From Bacillus sp. SB49 (GTDB lineage Bacteria; Bacillota; Bacilli; Bacillales; Halobacillaceae): 64,000 nucleotides of DNA. Of this stretch, positions 1 to 9,840 are shown piece after piece. The stretch lies in contig NZ_CP048117.1 of the NCBI RefSeq assembly GCF_000469135.2, positions 3,695,501 to 3,759,500 of the forward strand, written 5' to 3'. The translations under genes were made by a program, and so were the position numbers. The notes below the pieces were generated by a model. It was not told the origin of the DNA. It saw nothing but the letters and a program-made list of their open reading frames with translations, and searched no databases. Position 1 is the stretch's first letter; each line of letters starts with the position of its first letter.

Positions 1-1117
1 CTCCTTCACTCATACCCTTATGAAGTTGACTAAACAAAGTGTTAAATAGTTCACTGAAAGACATATCGGAGTGCAAATCAGAAGGAATCGTTAAATATGC
101 CAAATCAGAATACGTACGAATCCAATTTATTAATTTCTCCTTCTCCATCATTTGCTCTTCATTATTCAACCGATCAAGTTCTTCAACCAATTTTTGGTAT
201 GATTGTATATCTTTATTTGGGTTACGTGTGTTATGGCTCAAATGCGACATCGTGTGAATGTGAACAAAAAGATTTTTAGCATTCTTTTTGATGAACTGGA
301 AATCCAGAACAGCATTTCGATAGCTTCCAACGCCTGTTTCCCAATCAAAGGTGAAGTGAAGAGGATTCATAAATTCTGTCGAATGAGCATTCCCAAACCT
401 TTGAGCGTTCCTTAAGAATTGGAGGACGTATTGAAAAACATAATAGTGTATGAGATGAAAGAAATGAGTAATAAAGTAATCCTTATGTTCACTTAAAAAC
501 ATAAAATCACACGCAAACATTTCTTTTATATCTGGGCTAATACTTGAGAATTTAGTTGCATTTAAATGATCTCCTGTATTAGCCTCCAAATCCGGAAGTG
601 AAGAAATGATTAGCTCTGTTAAAAGGTTGTCTGTGTCTTTTTTAGAGAACAAAGAGGATATTTCTGGCTTGTTATAGAATAATAAATCATAAATAAACCT
701 CGCGTACTTTCCTTTTTCTCCTTTGTTTTCCGTGCTTGTAATATAATTAAACAAGTATAGGTGAAGCGGCTTTAAATCTGACCCATTCTTGTATAAATAC
801 TCCTCCAAAAACTTCGTAAGTACCTCCTGATGCATATCTTCAGGAAAACTCACATCTTCAATTACCATGTTTACTAAGGGATACTCAGAAAAATAATAAT
901 CCCCTTCATACTTTAAATTGGGTTCTTTTAAGCTATTACTTAATCGAACCAACTCTCCAATGATCTCGTTGATTCCCTCGCTAAAAACGTTAGACTTACG
1001 AGAAGAATTAAAGGGGAAAGCGTTTTTTATATCCCCTGTATCATGTGACAAACGACCATCTTTTTGCTTTTTACGTAAGATTCCTTCAATAGGTTCAAAA
1101 TTAAAAAATCCGCTCAT
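1..1117 (-). CDS. dptG: DNA phosphorothioation-dependent restriction protein DptG (partial)
   Basis: The frame is open on the minus strand from an ATG at 1117 to the window edge, about 372 codons, so the C-terminus is missing. The start shares one base with the dptF stop (TAATG), which indicates translational coupling. The protein starts MSGFFNFEPIEG and is hydrophilic with aromatic-rich helices. It shows no nuclease or ATPase motif that I can see. The call rests mainly on position immediately downstream of dptF and opposite dndBCDEA, since dptF-dptG-dptH is the usual order of the restriction arm. In that family DptG acts with DptF and the helicase/nuclease DptH on DNA lacking phosphorothioate. 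dptH would be expected just outside the left edge. Family assignment is an inference from context and length. Confidence 0.72.
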   Translation of the reverse strand, partial: MSGFFNFEPIEGILRKKQKDGRLSHDTGDIKNAFPFNSSRKSNVFSEGINEIIGELVRLSNSLKEPNLKYEGDYYFSEYPLVNMVIEDVSFPEDMHQEVLTKFLEEYLYKNGSDLKPLHLYLFNYITSTENKGEKGKYARFIYDLLFYNKPEISSLFSKKDTDNLLTELIISSLPDLEANTGDHLNATKFSSISPDIKEMFACDFMFLSEHKDYFITHFFHLIHYYVFQYVLQFLRNAQRFGNAHSTEFMNPLHFTFDWETGVGSYRNAVLDFQFIKKNAKNLFVHIHTMSHLSHNTRNPNKDIQSYQKLVEELDRLNNEEQMMEKEKLINWIRTYSDLAYLTIPSDLHSDMSFSELFNTLFSQLHKGMSEG

Positions 1118-3429
1118 TAATCTTCCACCTTCTCAAATGCAAATAATCCCGTAAATTGCTTTTCCAAGCTAAACAAATCTTTTTCCCCATGATAATGAAT
1201 AAGAAGATCCGAATTTTTACTTTTCGAGATTAACTGATCCATAAATGTTATAAAACTCAGCCCGTCTTCATAATCCTTTTTGTTAGGTCGATATCCATCG
1301 GATACCTTGGAGAGTAACTGAAATAATGGATAGTCTATTTCTAGGCAAAGGTCATTAGATGGCATACTCCCAACGAATCTCAAGGAAATAGTTGTGCTGA
1401 AAGACTCAAATTCTTCGTGTGTAATTTGTGCTTTTGAAGTATCTAGCAATGGTCTATATTCGAGTTTTTGAGCCACTCTATAAGATTCACTCAAGTTGTT
1501 TATATATATATATCCTCGCTTAGGTGAACCTTTCCAAGAAAAAATAACATTCCTAATTTTTTCATAGATTTCTGTGATGATTTTTTTGTCACCGCGATTA
1601 TATCCATACAGAAAGCGAATATACTGCTTCATATATTGGTTATCTAATTCCTCTTGTAAGATAGGATCAGTAAGATAGCCAGCGCGCAGAAAGCACTTTG
1701 TTAATGATTGGAACACTTCGTCTTCAAGTGAGTTCTCACTTTCTTGAAGCAATTCGATAATTGGATTAAAGATTTTTTTGTAACTCTTCTCACCTATATT
1801 TTCATGAACTACTTTTTTGAAATTATTAGTGCTGTAAATACTATTTATAACTTTATCTAAAGTTTTTGACCTTAAATGTATTGGGTCATACTTATAAAAG
1901 CGGTCAATTAATTCACTTTTGCCTCTGTTACTAAAGATAAGGGAAGGCAAAGAGTACTCTATGCGCTCAAACTCTGTCATATTCTCAATACGGATATCTT
2001 CTAAATCTGTATTTGATGGAATTAAAATATCAGCAAGGAAATTTAAAAATGATCTAGTAGAAATAACTACTTTATCCTCTAAGATCATAGAACAAAGAAG
2101 CTTATTTAAGATTCTTTGCGTTTGCTCATTAGATAGTAGTTCATAATTTAAATGAACAGCAGTATAAACATTCTTTTTAAGATCTGATTGAAATGCTTGG
2201 TAAAAAGGATTACTTTTACTTACTTCCGTAATCTTATTCATTATTTGGTCAAAATATTGCGAAAAAGCCTTCGTTTCTTGTAATTTGAATGCTTGATAAT
2301 CTGAAAAGTTAATAATGGATAAACAGTCTTCGCTATATACCTCCGTAACCTCTTCAGAGAACAAACCACTATCTTTAATAAAACCCTCTAACTTTGAAAA
2401 AGTGTGCGAAGAATGTTCGTAGCTAATAAAGTTATGTAGCACTCCTAAATTAATCGCCAGTATTATTTTTTCGTTTCCTTCTTCGTAATGTTCATCACTA
2501 AAACCTGCAAGTTTATCTGTTAGTGTTTCTAAACTGCTTTTTTCTGGGGAATCACTTTCCGTAGCATCATTGATTATAGTGAAATCCTTAATTAGTTCAG
2601 ACTTATTTTCCGTTAAGTAAGAGAGCAAGTGTGACTTACCATCTCCTACACTTCCCGAGAGTAAGACGAGTTTCTTAGTCTCACCTTTAGCATTTTCGAG
2701 TTCCTTTTCTAAGTTAAACTGAATATTTCTCTCTACATGCATATAATTCTTAAACTTGGAAAAACGCCCTACATTCTCTAGCGCTTCCTGCGAAGAAGCC
2801 TTTAACCTATTTAGCTCTCGTATTAAATAACTTTCGTTCTCATCTAAGTCTTCAGAAATCTCAAAAGTAATTTCGCTTTCTTCTTCGTAAGTCTCCATAC
2901 CTTCTTGTGGACGAGCTTCTGGTATAAGATTACCCTCCGTGAATTTACTAATATGCTGTTTGATCAAGTCTTGTATATGTTCCTCACTTAAACTTTGGGC
3001 TGGTTTTGGTTCTTCGTATTTCGGCATTTCAAAATCAGCAGATCCGTAAACCTCTTTATACCAACCGGCTAACTTAAAAACTTTCTTATGTACTTTTAGA
3101 GATGCAATCAGTGAGTGGTCTCGAGTATCATGTGCCGCCTTATTCCCATGAAGTCGTAAAAATTCTAAGTCTTCTTGTAACTTCTTAGAGAATACCCCTT
3201 CTCTATATAATTCTTTCAACATATCATAAAGTTTCGGACAAGCTCGTTCATCCTTTACATCTTTTTCAATTATATATATTTCTTTTAATAGAGTCTCTGT
3301 GAATTTTCTTCCCTGAAATACAGCGGAAGTAGCATCAACGTAGACAAGGTCATCCACCTTTTGGGCTATTTTGTACAAGTTCTCGCTAAAATCTTCTAAA
3401 AAAGAGCAAAATGCACCTTGTTGTTGCAT
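1117..3429 (-). CDS. dptF: DNA phosphorothioation-dependent restriction protein DptF, with DUF4145-like N-terminus
   Basis: This 770-aa P-loop protein belongs to the restriction arm of the Dnd system, which attacks DNA lacking the phosphorothioate mark. A Walker A loop GSVGDGKSH lies at residues 259-267, preceded by hydrophobic LVLL and followed by a large alpha-helical region. The first 120 residues carry a different pattern (LEFLRLHGNKAAHD near 88-101, basic and helical). It resembles the DUF4145/HEPN-like domain found at the N-terminus of restriction subunits and appears fused to the DptF ATPase. The start is an ATG with GGAGG nine bases upstream. It is divergent from dndB across 169 bases and coupled to dptG. 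Recognition is by the P-loop form and context, and the N-terminal domain name is tentative. Confidence 0.82.
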   Translation of the reverse strand: MQQQGAFCSFLEDFSENLYKIAQKVDDLVYVDATSAVFQGRKFTETLLKEIYIIEKDVKDERACPKLYDMLKELYREGVFSKKLQEDLEFLRLHGNKAAHDTRDHSLIASLKVHKKVFKLAGWYKEVYGSADFEMPKYEEPKPAQSLSEEHIQDLIKQHISKFTEGNLIPEARPQEGMETYEEESEITFEISEDLDENESYLIRELNRLKASSQEALENVGRFSKFKNYMHVERNIQFNLEKELENAKGETKKLVLLSGSVGDGKSHLLSYLTENKSELIKDFTIINDATESDSPEKSSLETLTDKLAGFSDEHYEEGNEKIILAINLGVLHNFISYEHSSHTFSKLEGFIKDSGLFSEEVTEVYSEDCLSIINFSDYQAFKLQETKAFSQYFDQIMNKITEVSKSNPFYQAFQSDLKKNVYTAVHLNYELLSNEQTQRILNKLLCSMILEDKVVISTRSFLNFLADILIPSNTDLEDIRIENMTEFERIEYSLPSLIFSNRGKSELIDRFYKYDPIHLRSKTLDKVINSIYSTNNFKKVVHENIGEKSYKKIFNPIIELLQESENSLEDEVFQSLTKCFLRAGYLTDPILQEELDNQYMKQYIRFLYGYNRGDKKIITEIYEKIRNVIFSWKGSPKRGYIYINNLSESYRVAQKLEYRPLLDTSKAQITHEEFESFSTTISLRFVGSMPSNDLCLEIDYPLFQLLSKVSDGYRPNKKDYEDGLSFITFMDQLISKSKNSDLLIHYHGEKDLFSLEKQFTGLFAFEKVED

Positions 3430-3531
3430 AAGAATATACCTCCGAATAAATGTCTAATTTACTGCAATCTTAACATAAAATAACACTTAATTAGATAGTT
3501 AATATTTTTTGGTATTTACAAACATGAATTC

Positions 3532-3560
3532 TTGTGATGAGAGCTTATGGCAGATATAAT
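3532..3560 (+). promoter_or_regulatory. Sigma-A-type promoter of the dndBCDEA operon
   Basis: TTGTGA at 3532-3537 and a perfect TATAAT at 3555-3560 are separated by 17 bases. They lie 39 bases upstream of the dndB start, in the AT-rich gap between the divergent dptF and dndB genes. DndB homologues repress their own operon in Streptomyces, so this is the natural place to look for an operator. I see no clear palindrome here. Confidence 0.7.
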
Positions 3561-3598
3561 ATAATCATGAAACTACGTACGTAATCAGGAGGATGGTC

Positions 3599-4696
3599 AT
3601 GGATTTTGGTTTTAGTTACAACTTCCCTGCTATAAAAGGGGTGCAAGCTGGACAAGAGTATTATATTGCCATGTGCCCGTTGAGAGTGATACCAAAGATT
3701 TTCTTGTTTGATGAGGAAGAAATACCACCAGATTACCGTGCACAAAGGATTATTAATAAAAACCGCATTCCCGAAATGACCAACTATATTGTTAATAATA
3801 AGGATGATTATGTATTTTCTTCACTTACTGCGTCGATTGATGGAGATGTGGAGTTCCACTCTATTTCAAGTCAACCCTCTCTCAATGATATAGGCATGCT
3901 CACCATTTCATTAGACTCTCGATTCTTAATTAATGATGGGCAGCATAGAAGAGCAGCAATCGAAGAAGCTTTAAAGATAAATCCGGAACTTGGTAGTGAA
4001 ACGATCTCTGTAGTATTCCTAATAGATTCTGGCTTGAAAAAATCGCAGCAGATATTTTCAGATCTAAATCGTCATGCGGTGAATACTACTTCTTCTTTAG
4101 GAATTTTGTATGATCATCGCGACCAATTGGCGAACGCTACAAGAAAAGTAATAGAAAATAATACATTTCTAAAGAGATATACTGATCGAGAAAGAGTTTC
4201 CCTATCAAAAAACTCACCAAAAATAATTGCACTGAATCATATTTTCAATACTAATTTAAAACTTCTCGGAGTGTCTAAAGGGCAAAACATTAACAAAGAA
4301 GATGAGGAATTCTTGATTGATTTTTGGAATACATTAACCGACTCTATTTCAGAGTGGAAGCAAGTTCTAAACAGGGAGTTAACACCTAAAGAATTGCGGA
4401 TAAATTTCATAGTTGGGCACGGTGTATTCGTTGAGGCTCTAGGATATATAGGAAAAGAATTACGTGAGACACATCCACAACATTGGAAAAAGATTATAAA
4501 ATCTTTGGATAAGATTGATTGGTCAAGAACCAACACAATCCACTGGCAAGGAAGAGCTATTAATCACAATGGACGGGTCCAAAAGACAACGAACACCGTC
4601 CGATTAACCGCTATACAAATTAAAAAACAATTGGGTCTTTCATTAAACAAACAGGAAGAATTAATAGAAGACCAATTTATGAAAGGAACATCATAA
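3599..4696 (+). CDS. dndB: DNA sulfur modification protein DndB
   Basis: DndB is the regulatory member of the phosphorothioation operon. In Streptomyces it represses dnd transcription and tunes the level of modification. The DndB/DGQHR signature is visible as INDGQHRRAAIEEA around residues 111-124, and the family length (about 365 aa) fits. An ATG at 3593 also lies in frame but touches the AGGAGG at 3587-3592. The ATG at 3599 gives a normal six-base spacing and is preferred. It is the first gene of the operon, directly behind a TTGTGA/TATAAT promoter. Its stop is adjacent to the dndC start. Codon use is AT-rich like the rest of the island. Confidence 0.93.
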   Translation: MDFGFSYNFPAIKGVQAGQEYYIAMCPLRVIPKIFLFDEEEIPPDYRAQRIINKNRIPEMTNYIVNNKDDYVFSSLTASIDGDVEFHSISSQPSLNDIGMLTISLDSRFLINDGQHRRAAIEEALKINPELGSETISVVFLIDSGLKKSQQIFSDLNRHAVNTTSSLGILYDHRDQLANATRKVIENNTFLKRYTDRERVSLSKNSPKIIALNHIFNTNLKLLGVSKGQNINKEDEEFLIDFWNTLTDSISEWKQVLNRELTPKELRINFIVGHGVFVEALGYIGKELRETHPQHWKKIIKSLDKIDWSRTNTIHWQGRAINHNGRVQKTTNTVRLTAIQIKKQLGLSLNKQEELIEDQFMKGTS

Positions 4697-6262
4697 ATGA
4701 AAGGCATAATTTCACAAGCATTTGACGAAAAGACATCCATAACAGACGCGGCTAAAGAGGAGGTAAAACAAACATACTTAGGAGATGATCGTCCCTGGGT
4801 TATTGGATATAGTGGAGGAAAAGACTCCACTGTTGTAGTTCAATTAGTCTTTGAAGCCCTTTGTGAGCTTCCAAAGGATCAACTAACGAAAAAAATTCAT
4901 GTCATATCATCAGATACTTTAGTAGAAACTCCTTTAATCATTCAATCTATCAACACCACACTTCGTCGTATTGAAGAAAAAGCTTTGGAGTTAAAACTTC
5001 CTATTGAAACACATAAAGTTAAACCGATGGTTGATCAGTCATTTTGGGTAAATATAATCGGTAAAGGTTACCCATCTCCGAACCAACAATTTAGATGGTG
5101 TACCGATCGCCTGAAGATTGATCCTGCCAACCAATTTATAAAAGATAAAGTAGATTCTTTTGGGGAAGTTATTATGGTATTAGGTGTTCGTGAGTCTGAA
5201 AGTGCAACTCGTGCCAACGTTATAAAGTCTCACTCTGTCGAGGGTAAAACACTTATGCGACACTCGACCTTATCTAATGCCTACGTATATGCTCCAATTC
5301 GAAAGTTTGATATTGATGATGTATGGAATTATCTCCTTACATTTGATTCTCCATGGGGAGATGATAATTATGAGCTTCATCGTTTATATAAAGAATCTGG
5401 AAGTGGCGAGTGTCCTTTAGTAGTAGATAAAACTGTTAAAGAATCCGCAGGGTCTTGTGGTAACTCAAGGTTCGGATGTTGGGTTTGTACAGTAGTAAAT
5501 GAAGACAAAGCTCTAAGTGGGTTTATAGATAGTGGTCACGATTGGATGAAACCTTTACTAGACTTCCGGAACTGGCTTGCTTCAATTAGAGATGACAGGA
5601 CAAGAAGAATGAAATATCGAATGGATGGACAGGTATACTTTAGGCCAATGCAGATTAAAGAGATTGACGATGTCTCCTATGTTCTAATACCTAAAAAAGG
5701 TAGCCGTCGCAAAGATCTAATTAATTTAGAAGAATTCGAAATTATTGAGAAATCTGAGCTAAAACAATATTTAAACAGCCATAATATTGACCTGTCTTCT
5801 TCTGATGATCCAATGGTGTTAATTAAAGATGAGAAAGGCAACTTATGCCGCCTTGGGCTTGGTCCTTTCACACTCGAGGCTAGAAAGGAAATCCTTCAAA
5901 AACTATTAGAAGTGCAACACAATCTTACACACCCTTTTGATGAAGAATATGACTTGATTAAGGAAGAAGAGCTAAAAGAAATTAGAAAGATCTGGTTCAG
6001 TCACGGGGATTTCGTTGACAGCTTGCCTACTATTTATGAAGAGGTTTTCAATGAAAATCTTAATTGGGAAAAAGATGAACGTTTATTCTTCGATCAAGAT
6101 GAACTTCACCATCTTGAAATGTTATGTCAAGAACAGGATATAGATTTTAAGCTTGTAAAAAAACTGTTATTGATTGAAAAAGATTATACAGGTTTTAAAG
6201 TACGCCGGGGATTAATGGATCAATTATCCTCAGCACTACAACAAGACTACTTACACTTATAA
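4697..6262 (+). CDS. dndC: DNA sulfur modification protein DndC (PAPS reductase/ATP pyrophosphatase family)
   Basis: DndC is an iron-sulfur, ATP pyrophosphatase-like enzyme. With DndD and DndE it replaces a non-bridging phosphate oxygen of DNA with sulfur delivered from the DndA cysteine desulfurase. The PP-loop GYSGGKDSTVV is at residues 37-47. A cysteine set (CPLVVDK at about 238, then CGNSRFGCWVC at about 254-264) can hold the 4Fe-4S cluster. Length is 521 aa. The ATG follows the dndB TAA with no gap, and its ribosome site AAAGGAAC lies within the dndB 3' end, so the two genes are translated together. All key residues appear intact. Confidence 0.96.
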   Translation: MKGIISQAFDEKTSITDAAKEEVKQTYLGDDRPWVIGYSGGKDSTVVVQLVFEALCELPKDQLTKKIHVISSDTLVETPLIIQSINTTLRRIEEKALELKLPIETHKVKPMVDQSFWVNIIGKGYPSPNQQFRWCTDRLKIDPANQFIKDKVDSFGEVIMVLGVRESESATRANVIKSHSVEGKTLMRHSTLSNAYVYAPIRKFDIDDVWNYLLTFDSPWGDDNYELHRLYKESGSGECPLVVDKTVKESAGSCGNSRFGCWVCTVVNEDKALSGFIDSGHDWMKPLLDFRNWLASIRDDRTRRMKYRMDGQVYFRPMQIKEIDDVSYVLIPKKGSRRKDLINLEEFEIIEKSELKQYLNSHNIDLSSSDDPMVLIKDEKGNLCRLGLGPFTLEARKEILQKLLEVQHNLTHPFDEEYDLIKEEELKEIRKIWFSHGDFVDSLPTIYEEVFNENLNWEKDERLFFDQDELHHLEMLCQEQDIDFKLVKKLLLIEKDYTGFKVRRGLMDQLSSALQQDYLHL

Positions 6263-6292
6263 TGTGCAACCATTGAAAGGAACATTCACTTT

Positions 6293-8299
6293 ATGATCTT
6301 AAAAAAGATTATTATAAACAACATCGGCCCATATGAAGGGCTAAACTCATTTAACTTCCAAACAAAGGAAGATGCCAGCACTGTTCTAATTGGCGGAAAG
6401 AATGGTGCAGGTAAAACTACTTTTCTTAACAGTGTGCGCATCGCTTTGTATGGACCGTTAGCTTTTGGCTACAAAACTGTCTCAAATGAATATATAAAGA
6501 AAATACGAGCTCTTTTAAACTCTCAGGCCGTAAAGCAAAACCAAAATGATTTAAAAGAATACCAAAATGAATTTAAAGTACGCATCGATTTTTCAATGAT
6601 AGAAAATTTTCAAAGGGTACATGCATCTATAATCCGCTATTGGGATATCACTGGTACCTTTAGAGAGAATGTTAGTGTAATCAAAAACGGTGTAGAAGTA
6701 AATGAGGTAGAGAAAGATCAATTTTTCACTCACCTACGCACAAGTTTCCCCCCTTCCTTGTTAGAACTTTGTTTCTTTGACGGGGAAGAAATTTCTCATT
6801 TAACAGATGAGAATAATTTATCTAATTATCTTAAGGTACTATCGTCTAAAATCTTCAATTTAGACCTTTTCCAAAACTTAGAAAAAGATTTAGGTTTGTA
6901 TTTAGATCAAAGCTCCAAATCTGAGGAGCAAGCTCGACTAGAAAACGATGAAAAACTAGCAGAAGAAGATTTGCGTCAACTACTTAAGCATATTAGTGAG
7001 CTGAATGAGGAACTAGAAAACACTCAAAACGAATTAGAGCTGAATAAGCAAAAATACAGTGCTGTAAAAAATGATTTTTCAGTACATGGTGGAGTGGCTT
7101 ATGACGAGAGAGAGAAAATACAGGACAAACTTAACACTATTGAAGGTCAAAGGAAGCACCTCTTAGAGAAAACCAAAGAATTTATAGCAAATGAGCTTCC
7201 GTTTTTCATTGCCTTCCCCACTGTGTACGATTTAGTAGAGCAATTAAAGAATGAAGAAGAATATCACGTTTCCAATATTCTGAGAGGAAAAATAAATCAG
7301 CTTCCAATGGAGTCCATGTTAGAAAATCTTAACTTGAACTTATCGAACGACGATGCACAAAATTTAAAAGAAACACTTTCTTCCCATCTGGTTAATACAA
7401 ACAGTACTCAAATAATACACAATGCTTCAAATACCGAAGCTAACCAAGTGTACACGTTGCTCGAAGAAACAAATTTAATTCGCTTGAATGAAATAATAGA
7501 AATCATTAGACAAAATCACAGTCTACTAAAAGAGGCACAAAGGTTAAGAAAAATTCTCAAGGACAATCATGAATCAAATGAATTCAATAAAATGATAGAA
7601 AGCATGGAAGACTACAGTAGAAGGATTGTAGATCTTGAAGATAAGATATCGTCCTTAAACAGTCAGAAAGAAGAAGCGAGTATTAACGTAGACAATAGAA
7701 ATAAAGAGTACGAAAGAATTAAGCAGCAGCTATACAAGATACGTAAAACTAAATCATCCTTTGCTGAGTCCCAAAAAATTATTAATATCAGCCGAAAATT
7801 CCAACAACAGCAACTTAGAAATAAATTAAAAGATATTGAATACTTCTCTTCAAAAATGTTTAAAGATCTTTTACGCAAGAAATCATTTATAAAACACATC
7901 ATGATTGACCCAGAGTCTTTTGAACTAACAATTATTGACCACAATAATGACTCTATAAATAAAGATATACTTTCTGCAGGAGAAAAGGAATTACTGGCCC
8001 TTTCCATAATATGGGGTACTATAAAATCTTCTAAAAAAGAGCTACCACTCATCCTTGATACGCTTTTAGGAAGACTTGATAATGAACATAAGCTTGCCAT
8101 TATTTCTAAGCTTCTACCACGCCTTGGCGTGCAAAACATTGTTCTTTCTACCGATTCAGAAATTGATTACAAATTATACTCAAATCTTCGTAAAAATGTA
8201 GCTAATGAATATACACTAAATTACGACAACAACAACAAGAAGACTAATATTGAAAGACACTTCTTTAATTTTGAGAAAGAAAAGGTGGAGCAAGAATGA
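6293..8299 (+). CDS. dndD: DNA sulfur modification protein DndD (SMC-like ATPase)
   Basis: This is a 668-aa SMC/Rad50-type ATPase of the phosphorothioation complex. It is thought to open or nick DNA for sulfur insertion with DndC and DndE. Walker A GGKNGAGKTTF is at residues 34-44, followed by the family motif CFFDGEEI near 162-169 and a long coiled-coil centre. The ABC signature LSAGEKELLAL is near 561 and Walker B LPLILDTLLGRLD near 583-595. The start has AAAGGAAC upstream and sits 30 bases after dndC. The stop overlaps the dndE start (ATGA). It should not be confused with the second, clearly different DndD-like protein at 14157-16166. Confidence 0.95.
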   Translation: MILKKIIINNIGPYEGLNSFNFQTKEDASTVLIGGKNGAGKTTFLNSVRIALYGPLAFGYKTVSNEYIKKIRALLNSQAVKQNQNDLKEYQNEFKVRIDFSMIENFQRVHASIIRYWDITGTFRENVSVIKNGVEVNEVEKDQFFTHLRTSFPPSLLELCFFDGEEISHLTDENNLSNYLKVLSSKIFNLDLFQNLEKDLGLYLDQSSKSEEQARLENDEKLAEEDLRQLLKHISELNEELENTQNELELNKQKYSAVKNDFSVHGGVAYDEREKIQDKLNTIEGQRKHLLEKTKEFIANELPFFIAFPTVYDLVEQLKNEEEYHVSNILRGKINQLPMESMLENLNLNLSNDDAQNLKETLSSHLVNTNSTQIIHNASNTEANQVYTLLEETNLIRLNEIIEIIRQNHSLLKEAQRLRKILKDNHESNEFNKMIESMEDYSRRIVDLEDKISSLNSQKEEASINVDNRNKEYERIKQQLYKIRKTKSSFAESQKIINISRKFQQQQLRNKLKDIEYFSSKMFKDLLRKKSFIKHIMIDPESFELTIIDHNNDSINKDILSAGEKELLALSIIWGTIKSSKKELPLILDTLLGRLDNEHKLAIISKLLPRLGVQNIVLSTDSEIDYKLYSNLRKNVANEYTLNYDNNNKKTNIERHFFNFEKEKVEQE

Positions 8300-8688
8300 A
8301 CTTTCGTCTGAAAACAACGGTTGAAACCGCAGAATTACTCAAAGGCCTTCAAAATTCCACCGGATTGACGCCAAATATTTTAGCTAGACTTGCAATCTCA
8401 CTATCTGTATTAATCCCTGAAGAACCCGAGTTGGTCTCTTCCGATAGCAAAGGGTTAGAATTTAACCGGAATACCTTAACAGGTGACCGTGATTACTTTT
8501 ATAAAGCAATAATTCGGCAAAATGCAGTGAGAGAGATTCATGAAGATGAGTACTTCCCCACTATGTTTAATGCACATTTGTCTAGAGGAACAAAGCTTTT
8601 AAACGAAGAATATAAGCACTCTGGTAATTATGATAAACTGCTTAAAAATTTACTTAAGCTTGCGGAAGAAAACATAAAGGGGGCGTAG
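8296..8688 (+). CDS. dndE: DNA sulfur modification protein DndE
   Basis: DndE is a small essential subunit of the phosphorothioation machinery. Family members form tetramers that bind nicked double-stranded DNA. The 130-aa product begins MNFRLKTTVETAELLKGLQ and is basic and mainly helical, with no signal or membrane segment. The ATG overlaps the dndD stop by four bases and has GGTGGAG upstream, so it is translationally coupled. It is followed directly by dndA. A second protein of similar size and pattern is encoded at 16166-16528. Confidence 0.9.
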   Translation: MNFRLKTTVETAELLKGLQNSTGLTPNILARLAISLSVLIPEEPELVSSDSKGLEFNRNTLTGDRDYFYKAIIRQNAVREIHEDEYFPTMFNAHLSRGTKLLNEEYKHSGNYDKLLKNLLKLAEENIKGA

Positions 8689-8691
8689 GTG

Positions 8692-9810
8692 ATGCTCTAT
8701 CTGGATAACAGCGCTACTACACATATTCTTCCAGAAGTAAAAGAAGCTATGGAAACGTTCCTAACATCTGAGTATGGAAACCCTTCAGGTAAATATTACA
8801 ATTTAGCAATAAATGCAGAATCAGCAATTAGTCAAGCTAGAGAGCATGTTTCTAAGCTTATTAATTCATCGAGTAAAGAGGTCATTTTTACTAGTGGTGC
8901 TACAGAGAGTAATAATATGGTCATTAAAGGTGTTGCTGATTATTATTCAGATAAGGGAAAACACATAATTACATCAAAAGCAGAACATAATGCAGTACTA
9001 GATGTTTGCGTGTTTCTTGAAGAAAAAGGCTTTGAAGTTACTTATTTAGACGTTGATCAATATGGAAGAGTGAATCCTTTAGAATTTCAAGCTTCCATTA
9101 GAAAAGATACAATCCTAGCAACTATTATGTGGGGTAATAATGAACTTGGCTCACTTAATGATATTAATTATCTATCAAAAATCTGTGCGGAAAACAATAT
9201 TCTATTTCACACCGACGCTACCCAAGTTATGGGTAAAGTAGAAATTAATTGGAATGATTTAGATAGTGTGAGCTTCTTGTCTTGTTCTGCACACAAAATG
9301 CACGGACCAAAAGGAGTCGGGGCGTTGGTCATTAGAGCAGATCAATATGGAAGACTAATCCCTTTTACTCCTCTTCTTCATGGTGGTGGGCAAGAGAATG
9401 GGATTAGAAGCGGAACCTACTCTGTCCATAATATTGTCGGCTTTGGCGTAGCAGCAAAAATAGCCAAAAATAATTTACAGAAACATATGAAACATCTATG
9501 GAATCTAGAAGAGAAACTGCGAAAAATACTGATGGATCAGTTTGCTGATAACATTGCATTTAATTCAGATGATGAAAATAAGATTCCTGGTGTCTTGAAT
9601 GTTAGATTTAAAGGGTTAAATAACGAAGTTCTACTAAAGAAACTGGCACCTGTAATTGCTGCCTCTTCGGGATCCGCTTGTAGTAGCGCTCATCCTTCTC
9701 ATGTTTTACAGGCCACGGGGTTAAATTTAAAGGAGGTTAGAGAGTCTATACGATTTTCCTTCTCCCCTTACACTAGCATAGAAGAAGTTGATATTTTCAC
9801 GGAATTATAA
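8692..9810 (+). CDS. dndA: Cysteine desulfurase DndA (IscS/NifS family)
   Basis: This PLP-dependent cysteine desulfurase supplies the sulfur for DNA phosphorothioation by forming a persulfide and passing it to DndC. Residues visible include the N-terminal LDNSATT, the PLP lysine in SAHKMHGPKG near residue 202, and the persulfide cysteine in SSGSACSSAHPSH near residue 330. Length is about 372 aa. GTG at 8689 and ATG at 8692 are both possible starts; GGGGG about eight bases upstream favours the ATG. It is the last gene of the dnd operon, with dndE one base away, and a terminator follows. Many dnd operons lack dndA and borrow a housekeeping IscS, but here it is encoded. Confidence 0.95.
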   Translation: MLYLDNSATTHILPEVKEAMETFLTSEYGNPSGKYYNLAINAESAISQAREHVSKLINSSSKEVIFTSGATESNNMVIKGVADYYSDKGKHIITSKAEHNAVLDVCVFLEEKGFEVTYLDVDQYGRVNPLEFQASIRKDTILATIMWGNNELGSLNDINYLSKICAENNILFHTDATQVMGKVEINWNDLDSVSFLSCSAHKMHGPKGVGALVIRADQYGRLIPFTPLLHGGGQENGIRSGTYSVHNIVGFGVAAKIAKNNLQKHMKHLWNLEEKLRKILMDQFADNIAFNSDDENKIPGVLNVRFKGLNNEVLLKKLAPVIAASSGSACSSAHPSHVLQATGLNLKEVRESIRFSFSPYTSIEEVDIFTEL

Positions 9811-9835
9811 AGAGCAAGGTATAATACCTTGCTCT
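9811..9835. terminator. Bidirectional terminator between dndA and the convergent associated genes
   Basis: AGAGCAAGGTAT and its complement form a 12-bp stem with almost no loop, flanked by A-runs on the left and T-runs on the right. It lies between the converging stops at 9810 and 9841 and can serve both operons. Confidence 0.88.
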
Positions 9836-9840
9836 TTTTA

